Source of the DNA: Setophaga petechia
Taxonomy: Eukaryota; Chordata; Aves; Passeriformes; Parulidae
Assembly: GCA_024362935.1 (NCBI GenBank)
Contig: JANCRA010000010.1
Coordinates: forward strand, 5,324,501-5,388,500
DNA length: 64,000 nucleotides
Reading direction: 5' to 3'
The notes under the pieces were generated by a model. The model was given only the letters and a program-made list of their open reading frames with translations. It was not told where the DNA came from and made no database searches. Of the stretch, positions 38,306 to 45,385 are shown piece after piece; positions within the stretch are counted from its first letter, which is position 1, and each line of letters opens with the position of its first letter. The translations under genes and the position numbers were made by a program.

Positions 38306-38395
38306 TTTTCTAGAGGATAACAACATTCACCAGCAAAGGTGTCAAAGTTTGGAGATTGTGCTACAGCAATCAGAGACTTAAGCTGGGCTTCTTAT
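38306..38395 (-). other. IARS1: Candidate IARS1 leader exon C with tandem acceptors
   Basis: A strong acceptor (TTTTTTTTTCCTTGTAG) is followed 90 bases later by a good donor (GAAAA/GTGAGT). A second possible acceptor, ATAAG/AAGCC, lies 5 nt downstream of the first, so the exon starts at 38395 or 38390. With the downstream acceptor, one frame is open to the end of the exon (A-Q-L-K-S-L-I-A-V ... P-L-E) and joins the IARS1 ATG in frame. With the upstream, stronger-looking acceptor the same transcript reads a TGA after eight codons. This is probably 5'UTR or alternative N-terminal sequence; splice use is inferred, not seen. Confidence 0.45.
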
Positions 38396-39321
38396 CTACA
38401 AGGAAAAAAAAAGTATTAAAATCATAAAAGCAAGTTCCCATGAACTTTTTATAAATATTAATTCTTTAAAAAAAAAAATTCAATTAAAACACCGCTGCAA
38501 ACGAAATGAACCCACATTTGAGAAATATTGTTGTACTTCCCATACATCAGATATGTGATTAAAACAAAGTGGATTTCGTTATATTAATCATTTTGTTGAC
38601 TGAGAAATGGCAAGTATACAGACACAGGATGAACTGAAGGTGTTCAAAAGGTTTCTGATTTCCAGGGGTTTATGATCAGCCTCTTACTCTTGTTCCAGTC
38701 ACCTTCTCCCACAAACTATTCTGTAAAAGAGACCAAAGCTCCCTCCAAAAACAAGGAGCTTTCTTTCTCCAAAGTTAAACAATGCTCCATTTTCCACACA
38801 CTCATGGCCCCCCATTTCTGCCTTTTTAGGTCCTGTTCTGGGGTAACATCAGTCTAAACCATTCACCTGATCATCAAAATTCTCCATTTCTAGAAGGGGT
38901 GGAAACAGCCAAGTTTAAAACAAAAGGAAGGAAGGGTGGGAACAGAATGCTGAGCAACAGAACAAACATTGATTGCTTCTGAAAATCTTGTGTCTTATAC
39001 ATGGAATAAAACTGCAACACCAGCCCAGCTGTCCCCCTGCAAAGGATTTCCTTTAACACTGAAAGGCCAATTAAAACATTGCTAAAGCAATAAGCACACT
39101 CATCAATGCAAGAGCCCAGTTTTACACTGTATCTTGTGATGGGTTAGGAAATGTTTGTTGTCATCATGCTACCTTGATTAAAAATGTAACATCATTGTGA
39201 ACAAAAGAAATCTAGGTTATCTTGAAATAACTTTGAACTACGTCTGTTTAATAAAAACTCAGAAACCAGCGTCAGCTGAGTTACTGAACCGTGCTTTCAT
39301 GTGACAGTCAAATTCTATTAC

Positions 39322-39428
39322 CTGACAGCTGCTTTCTAAACGTGTCACCACCAAACCGAATTAAAGTCTCCAAAAGGCTCCCAGGGTGTGGAAGCCAAGG
39401 TTTGCCGGAGATATCAAAATCACTGCAG
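39322..39428 (-). other. IARS1: Candidate IARS1 leader exon B
   Basis: The sequence CTTTTTATTGCTGCAG/CTGCAG/TG offers two acceptors 6 nt apart, which give 107 or 101 nt in the same frame. The donor is CTGTCAG/GTAATA. One frame is open throughout (S-D-F-D-I-S-G-K-P-W-L-P-H-P-G and on to F-R-K-Q-L-S). It is continuous with the ATG in the CpG-island exon at 39961. I do not recognise the peptide. The segment also folds into a short GC stem (GGCTTCC with GGGAGCC); I considered and set aside a snoRNA. Confidence 0.45.
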
Positions 39429-39947
39429 CTGCAGCAATAAAAAGGGTTCATCAACTCCCTAGTTAAAAAGATGCTGAAGGGAATGCTTAAGACATACTAC
39501 ACGTTGTAAGGGACAGTAAGTTCTTTGTACAAATAACTAATGAAACCAAGACTTGCTAGGCATTAAGCCCTGCAGTAAGGCAGCTGGCTAACCTATAATA
39601 AGCACCTCCTATAAGTAATCCCTAAATTACCGAAAAAGCAAAGAATCCGCACAGCACCAGGCGGTAAAACACGCACATGAACGTGACGCTGTACACACAG
39701 AACACACGAGCTACAAACGCCCAAGGCCGCAGGGAGCCGCCAGCCCGGCCGGAGCCGCTCCCGCGGTGACAGCACCGGCACCGCCGGCCCGGGAGCCGCC
39801 GCTCTCCCGGAACACCCTGAAGGTGCCGCTCCCCGGCACGGCGCTGGAGCCTGCCCGCCCTGGTGTCTCGGAGCCGCGCGCACGGAGCTCAGCCCTGGCC
39901 GGCCCGCGCCGTAAGTAGCCGAGGCTCCAGCCGGGCCCCCTGCTCAC

Positions 39948-40010
39948 CTCCATCCCGCCATGATGCAATCGCGCCCGGCGCAGCATGGCCGGAAGCGCCG
40001 CCAGCGCCAC
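39948..40010 (-). other. IARS1: Putative IARS1 first exon (leader exon A)
   Basis: The donor GGATGGAG/GTGAGC ends this exon at 39948; the transcription start is not determinable, so the right end is nominal. It holds an ATG at 39961-39959 (M-A-G-W-x) that can read in frame through leader exons B and C. Another ATG at 39986-39984 would give a 15-codon upstream ORF ending at a TGA in exon B. If exon A is joined directly to coding exon 1, the ATG at 39961 is again in frame with IARS1 (M-A-G-W-R-M-V-Q-Q). Confidence 0.45.
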
Positions 40011-40156
40011 GGCCAATCAGCGCGCGGCTCTCTGCGGCCGCACAATGGAGCTTTGTAAGGCGGCCGCCCATTGGGTGTGAGCTCAGCAAAGGCGGTGCGT
40101 CACGGCGGCGCGAGGCCACTCGGGAAAATCCTGATTGGCCAGGGCGGGGAGGGGGC

Positions 40157-40234
40157 GGGGCCTGGAGAAGGACCAAGGCGAGGCCGGGGCGGGGCCTGGA
40201 GAAGGACCAAGGCGGGGCCGGGGCGGGGCCGGTA
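40157..40234. repeat. 34-bp tandem repeat with GC boxes
   Basis: Two full copies and a partial third of ggggcctggagaaggaccaa plus aggcgaggccggggc, with a period of 34 bp. Each unit contains a GGGGCGGGGC box. It lies at the upstream edge of the IARS1 promoter. Confidence 0.9.
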
Positions 40235-40300
40235 GTTTCCGTCACGGCGCGGGGGTGAAGGGAGCTCGGTCCGTGGCCGAACACCCGAGCCCAAACCCGG

Positions 40301-42389
40301 GCAGGAGCTGTGCTGGGTGTCCTGAGAACCCTACTCGGCTTTGACCCACCGAGAGCAGGAGCTGGATACCGAGGGCCTCTACCGAACTCCTCTAGTGAGC
40401 TCGACCTTACCTCCGTTAAAGGGATACTCTTAAATATCTCAAAATACCAATTCTTAAGGCTGTAGCTACAACAGAAGTCCCTACTTTGCTGCTAAAAAAA
40501 AAAAAAAAAAAAAAAAAAATTAAAGCCAAACTTATAGATGGGTTTTCCCATGTCAAAGAACAGGATTTGAAAAAAATATTATTGCTGGCTGGCAACCACT
40601 GAGAAATTACAAAACATTTCATGATACATCAAAAAAACATTTCCTCCACTTTTTGTGCTGAAAACAGCTTTGAAAAGGATCCCAACCGGGAAAAACAAAA
40701 GTGAGGCAGGAAGGTGAGGGAAGAAGATTTCCCAGCCTGCACACCTGAGCCCTGCCCAGAACAGAGCATGGGGAATGAAGGCCAGGTCAATAATGGCACA
40801 AACAGTGCAGCTGCCTCCAAGTAATGATTTCAAATTGCTCTAAAAACTTATTTACTCATAAAGATATAGGTACTAATAAAGGTTTCAATAAAAGCTTTAG
40901 GTTTTGATTTGCAGGACTGGGTACAGGATGAATTCACTGGTCTGTGCAGGGCAGTGTCAGTGTGTGGATTAGAGATAATCCAGATGTGAAGAGAGGCACA
41001 TTAACTGAATTCTCTCCTGCACAAAGTAGCACAAGGCTCCTTTCTACACACAATTGCCTACATCCTTCTAGAACAACTAAAAGAAATGCAGACTTAATCT
41101 GCACCAAACTCAGAGAAACAGAAGAGAAAATGGGAACTGAGGCCAGACTGAGCTGGGCTGACCAGCCAGACAGGAGACTGGGTGCATGTGGTTGCCAGGG
41201 CAGAGTCCCCTGTACAAACACGGAGTTCTGGCATGTTCTGTATCCAGGAGGGGAGTTTGGAGTGGCAGAAGTTTATTCAAGCCACAGTGCTGCCTAATGC
41301 ATCTCTGAAAAAGCCTGTGATCACTCAGGATATGGATTCTACCCCATGATGTGGCATTTCTTCATAAATATCATGAACTCTGCAAGTGCTGCAGCTCTCA
41401 CATGGCCTCAGATCTCAGGCGTTTGGGTACCTGTGGCCGTGAGGGGCCGTCTGGCTCCTGAAATTCCGCATTCCGCAGGGTATCTCCCACTGGCAAGTTG
41501 GCACCAGTGCAAACTCAGGCTAGTTTAAGAGTGCCAAGTGACTCCTGCAATCTGCCATCATGAACCTGCCCTGGTCCCTTTTGTTTTCCAGGGAAAAGGG
41601 GTGCTCTCTGTGTGCAGGTACCTGTAGCCTGGAGTGGCCGGCTGGCTCCTGAAATTCCGCATTGTGCAGAATGCCTCCCAGACCCAAGCTGGCACCCGGG
41701 CTGGTTTGATAGTGCCAAGTGCCTCCTACAATCTGCCTTCAAGATGCTCCAGTTCCAAGCCCTTCCATTTTGGCCTTTAGTTTGTAAAACACACAGGTGA
41801 TAACACCAGCTGAATACCATATAATTAATGAATGGAATTTGAAACAAACACAGCTTAGAAATACACACTCTAATGCAGTGAAACAGACAAATGTGGGCAA
41901 TTTGGTTTTGGCAATGTTGACTCCGTACTTAGCCCAAATCCAGACTTTTACCTTGTCTCCCTCAGTATATTTTGTACTTCTTTGCCCTTCACTGTTAAAT
42001 TGTAATAAAATGTTACCTGCATGAGAGTTGCTGGCCTTGTTCATGCACAGCCTTTACTTGGGAGCCTTTGGGCAACACTGAGCCTGTTTTCCATGAATAG
42101 ATTGGGAGGGAGTGAACAGGGAAGTCACTGTCAGATTAGTTACATACAGGGCAGAAAAACGCCACCCAAAACAGATTGGAAAATCAGGGGAAGTTTGTGG
42201 TAAAGGGACCAAGGCCCAGCACAAGTAACTGGGACATTCCCCAAATTACAAGAATGAATGTGTCTGCTCTCGTTTTTCACTCTAGACTAATGAAAAAGAA
42301 CCAATTCAGCCGGAGAGGTTAAAGGGAAGGGAAAAAAAAAAAAGAAAACAAAACAAAAAAAAAAACCGTGAAGCCTCAGGAGGGGACTC
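40301..42389. other. Intergenic region between the two CpG islands
   Basis: It contains a pure A run of about 26 bases (40494-40519), a degenerate 191-bp direct repeat (about 41420-41755), and A-rich simple sequence at about 42331-42366. I see no coding exon. The ORFs at 40944-41297 and 41515-41868 have no recognisable content. Confidence 0.7.
41420..41755. repeat. Diverged 191-bp direct repeat, two copies
   Basis: The segment from about 41426 recurs from about 41617. Shared blocks are ggtacctgt, cctgaaattccgcatt, agtgccaagtg and caatctgcc, with substitutions and small indels between them. Period about 191 bp. I do not recognise the unit. Confidence 0.8.
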
Positions 42390-42627
42390 CCTGGCGTGAA
42401 GCGGCTGAGGGGGAAGGCGCGGGCACCATTTTGTGGGACCCGCGGGAAGGTCACCGCTGCCCGCTGGTGGCGCCGGCCGCAGCTCAGCGAAAGGGTGGCT
42501 GCGGGCACTGGCACTGAGCACCGCGGCTTCTCCAGCGCCCGGTGCCGGCCTCAGGCCGCCCCTTCTCCCTCCCCGCTGCCCCCGCGGCCATTTCACCGCC
42601 GGCCCCCACCCCAGCGCCCCTCACCGG

Positions 42628-42770
42628 CGGCGTACGCGGTTTGCGTAGCGCCTTGGCAAGGGACGGGAGTCGTACGCGACATGCGTAGAGGTTTGCGTAG
42701 CGCCGCTGCAAGGGACGGGCGCCGTACGCGGTTTGCGTGGCGCCGCTGCAAGGGGCGGGCGGCCAACGGT
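42628..42770. repeat. Three-copy promoter tandem with GTACGCG core
   Basis: Three units of about 40-52 bp, each with GTACGCG, then TGCGTAG or TTTGCGTGG, a GCGCC box, and CAAGGGACGGG or CAAGGGGCGGG. The middle unit has an extra atgcgtagag-like insert. The array is CpG-saturated and lies about 0.75-0.9 kb upstream of the CCER1-like start codon. Confidence 0.9.
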
Positions 42771-43315
42771 GCTTGCGCGGGGAGCTGAGCGTAAACGGCC
42801 TTCGTGAATAGAGGATGAACAAAATGCGCCCGCAGCCCTGAGCCAAGCCATAGCGCGCCCCAGGGGGAAGAGATCCCGGGATAACCCGGGATAACCGGGA
42901 GATACGAGCGCGCGGACTGCGGTGACGCGAAGCCCCTGCACTCCCCGGGCGCGGAGGGCCAAGTTTGGCGGAGACCGGCCGGCTAAGGAGCGACTGTGTC
43001 GCCCCGGCTCCCCCCGCGGCGCGGCGGCAGTTGGACTGCGCCGGAGGTGATAAGTAGAGGCTGCGCGGGAGCGCGTCGGCAGTGGGCGCGGGGCGGCGGG
43101 CGGTGCGCGCGCTCCCTGTGCGGTCCCTGAGCCTCGGCGCCTTCCCTTCCCCTCCCCTCGGTCGCTTCGCTCCCGGGCCCTGCCCCGGCCCGCCGTGCCC
43201 GACGCAGCGCTGACAGCCCGGCAGCGCCCGGCCGGGGAGTAGGCGAGACCATCTCCGAAGAGGCGGCTTGGAATCCGTCAAGCTGCCCCGCAGCCCGCAG
43301 CCGTTCAGACAGGCT

Positions 43316-43372
43316 ATGCGCTGCCAACGGGCTCCGCTCAAGAAAAAAACAGAGCGGATCGTGAAAAGGTAG
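43316..43372 (+). other. Upstream ORF, 18 codons
   Basis: The ATG at 43316 reads M-R-C-Q-R-A-P-L-K-K-K-T-E-R-I-V-K-R and then TAG. It lies 150 bp before the main start codon in the GC-rich leader, if transcription begins upstream of it. It would be expected to lower translation of the main ORF. The peptide is basic and unrecognised. Confidence 0.4.
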
Positions 43373-43522
43373 AGGCGCCCGCAGAGGCCCCCGCAGGGCT
43401 CTTGGGAAGCGGCCGCTCAGCCCGGAGAGAAGCGGAGGACGCGCCGGAGAGGCGACGGCGCAGGAGCAGCGCGGCGGGGGCGTCCCGGCGGCTCGGAGCA
43501 TGTGAGAGGCCGGGGGGCCGCG

Positions 43523-44209
43523 ATGCTGCGACGCGCGGAGTTCATCGTGTGCCCGCCCTGGGAGCCCACCCGCGGCGAGGGGGTGCCGGGGGGCGCCTCC
43601 CCGACGCCGCTGAAGGGCGGCGAGCCCCGGCGGGGCGGCAGCCGCTCCCGTTGGCCGCCCGGGCGGCGCGGCAGGGTCCCCGGCGGGGCGCGGAAGCTGC
43701 TGGGCAGCCGCACGCACAGCCACTTCCAGCACTACCAGCACCAGCAGCTGCAGCAGCAGCAGCACTCCCGCGCCTTCCGCCGCTGCCACCGTCCGGCGCG
43801 GCCGCGGGTGCTGCTCTCCCTGCGGCCCGTCAATGTGCTGGGCCGGCGGGCGCCGGGCATGCGGGCGCCCCGCAACACCAACCAGTTCCTGATGCGGGAG
43901 AAGTACCAGCTCATGCACCTGCGCTCGGACTCGGTGGGCACCGAGAGCGGCGGGTCGGACTGCGAGATGGACCCGCTGGACATGGACTCGTACCTGGGGG
44001 TGCTGGAGAACGCCCGCGGGGCGCTGATGGAGTGCGCGGGGGAGCCCGGAGCCGCCGCCCGCTCCCCGCCCGCCCGGGCCGGGGCCGATGCGGTCGCGGG
44101 TTCCCCGCAGGAGGAGAGCCAGCAGTACTTCCCCTCGGAGGACGATGTGATCGAGAGCGAGCTCTTCATGGAGAGGGACTTCGACGAGTTCTGCAGCCGG
44201 ATCGCCTGA
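43523..44209 (+). CDS. Intronless CCER1-like gene, 228 residues
   Basis: A single open exon with ATG at 43523, TGA at 44207-44209 and a poly(A) signal 164 bp later. The N-terminal half is basic and rich in R, G and P, with a His/Gln run (H-Q-Q-L-Q-Q-Q-Q-H, residues 73-81). Residues 111-124 read P-G-M-R-A-P-R-N-T-N-Q-F-L-M. Acidic and serine-rich stretches follow (residues 135-160), and the end is E-L-F-M-E-R-D-F-D-E-F-C (213-224). The P-G-M-R-A-P-x-N-T-x-Q-F motif and an L-F-M-x-x-D-F C-terminus are, as I remember them, shared with CCER1, a germline intrinsically disordered protein linked to spermatid chromatin remodelling. HEXIM proteins have a similar N-T-T-Q-F-L-M motif. The glutamate-rich middle of mammalian CCER1 is absent. 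I chose the ATG because the preceding ATG (43500) is followed at once by a stop. A germline nuclear role is inference. Confidence 0.75.
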   Translation: MLRRAEFIVCPPWEPTRGEGVPGGASPTPLKGGEPRRGGSRSRWPPGRRGRVPGGARKLLGSRTHSHFQHYQHQQLQQQQHSRAFRRCHRPARPRVLLSLRPVNVLGRRAPGMRAPRNTNQFLMREKYQLMHLRSDSVGTESGGSDCEMDPLDMDSYLGVLENARGALMECAGEPGAAARSPPARAGADAVAGSPQEESQQYFPSEDDVIESELFMERDFDEFCSRIA

Positions 44210-44400
44210 GCCCCGGGCCGCGGGGAAGCAGAACCCCGCTGGCTTGGAGCCTTTCCGCCTCGGAGTGGGGGAGAGGTTTATTTATTTCTCAGCCATTCCT
44301 TTGCGTTTTTGTCAGGGGAGCTGGCTAATTTTACAAATGGGCGTGTGTAAACAGGGGGGAGTCCCCCTTGTAAATAAAGTGAACTTTTCTGAAGGCGACA
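44210..44400 (+). terminator. Short 3'UTR with AU-rich element and poly(A) signal
   Basis: A TTTATTTATTT element lies at 44277-44287 and AATAAA at 44373-44378. This gives a 3'UTR of roughly 190 nt, consistent with a compact, possibly unstable mRNA. Confidence 0.75.
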
Positions 44401-45295
44401 TCAAAGCGGATCGCGCTTTATGGGATTTGGGGGGGAGCGGGGGGACCGCAGGGACAGCCAGAGCCGCCGTCGGGGGCAGTGCAGAGACCGGCAGGGAGGG
44501 AAGGACGGGCAGGGACCGGGCACGGGGGCGGTGACGGCCAAAGTCACGGCGGAAAAGTTTCACGCCTCTCTGGCACTCGCCCCGATTCTGGTTTACGACG
44601 GCAAAGTCGTCTAATTACCGCCGAGGGCGGCCGAGGCAGCGGCCCTTGACACACGGACATGGGGGAGCGGCAGGACAGATCGACAACAGCTCGAAACGCG
44701 GCAGCTCCGAGCGGGAGCCCTGCCCGGCCCCCCCGGCCAGGCTCGGCTCGGCTCGGTGCGGGCACAGCGGGAAGGGAAACACCAAAGCCGCTGATCGGCC
44801 CTGCAGGTCTTTATTGACCCTCCCTCGCTGGGGAACGCCGGGGGCACTTTGGCCGGAGCTTCCACGGCTGCCCGTGCTCCTGACAGCAGGTTTATTTCTA
44901 TTTTACCAACTACAGCAGAGGGAGAAATGTCTAGAAAGAGGTTTAAAGGGCCACCAGCTGAAACAACTTGGCCAGAGCCAGTTAGGATTAAGTTTAAATC
45001 CGTGCAGGGAGCAGATCTGATCAAAATTAAACTCCCCAACTCCTTGAGAAGGGAACGAGGAGACATCAATTCCACTACAAACGGTTAAAAATTACTGCAG
45101 GTAGCTGGAACATTCCTGGAACTTGTTGCCAGGGGAGAAGAGAGGGACATTGTTTTAACAGGTCTGAAACAGGAGATGCAGGGCCATCATTTCTCATGGT
45201 GCCTCCCTCGGCTCCCTGTCAGGACCTTGTGCTTTCCCCACTGCAGACACGCTGAAATCAGAGAGCCAGGAGGACAAATGGAAGATAAATTTGCA
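44401..45295. other. Edge of CpG island and adjoining intergenic DNA
   Basis: GC-rich to about 44750, then falling to background. Two minus-strand AATAAA motifs (near 44811 and 44893) could end a transcript coming from the right, but I see no matching exon. The 154-codon minus-strand ORF at 44611-45075 is not recognisable. Confidence 0.6.
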
Positions 45296-45385
45296 GATAA
45301 AGGGGTTCCTGCCCATGGCAGGGGGTTGGCACTGGATGATCTTTAGGGACCCTTCCAACCCAAGCCATTCTTGGGTTCTGTGGGA
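45296..45385 (+). mobile_element. CR1 LINE 3' tail fragment
   Basis: The stretch ggggttggcactggatgatc, tttagggacccttccaacc and ccattcttgggttctgtg is the diagnostic CR1 3' end, strongly truncated. Confidence 0.85.

Larger units (their letters stand above)
39700..40300 (-). promoter_or_regulatory. IARS1: IARS1 CpG-island promoter
   Basis: A GC- and CpG-rich stretch directly upstream of the leader exons and without a TATA box. It contains three CCAAT boxes (ccaatcag near 40013, inverted attggg near 40070, inverted attggcc near 40133), an ETS-type CGGAAG at about 39990, and repeated GC boxes (GGGGCGGGGC) in a 34-bp tandem at 40157-40234. NF-Y, ETS and Sp1 sites are typical of housekeeping promoters, which fits a synthetase gene. 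Whether it also fires on the plus strand cannot be told from sequence. Confidence 0.75.
42390..43522 (+). promoter_or_regulatory. CpG island, promoter and 5'UTR of the CCER1-like gene
   Basis: A strongly GC/CpG-rich block that continues through the downstream gene to about 44640. It contains the GTACGCG tandem array (42628-42770), a CCAAT-like ggccaacgg near 42751 and GC boxes. The leader has an 18-codon upstream ORF at 43316-43372 (M-R-C-Q-R-A-P-L, ending TAG). It also has a start-stop element ATGTGA at 43500-43505, 18 bp before the main ATG. Long minus-strand ORFs here (285 and 311 codons) are low-complexity by-products of high GC. Confidence 0.65.

Noticed and set aside
39322..39434. H/ACA snoRNA on the minus strand
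   Set aside because: A 7-bp stem (GGCTTCC with GGGAGCC) and an intronic location near the IARS1 5' end suggested it, since human IARS1 hosts a snoRNA. I could not place a convincing H box and ACA box, and an exon with paired splice sites and an open frame explains the segment better.
42484..43918. Long minus-strand ORFs of 285 and 311 codons
   Set aside because: They lie in the CpG island opposite the CCER1-like gene and its promoter, with low-complexity R/A/P/G content typical of stop-poor GC-rich DNA.
43402..44328. 308-codon plus-strand ORF overlapping the CCER1-like gene in another frame
   Set aside because: Low-complexity R/G/A sequence without motifs; the 228-codon frame has the conserved motif, the sensible start and the acidic tail.
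44811..44898. Minus-strand AATAAA motifs as the 3' end of a gene coming from the right
   Set aside because: The hexamer is common and no upstream minus-strand exon could be identified.
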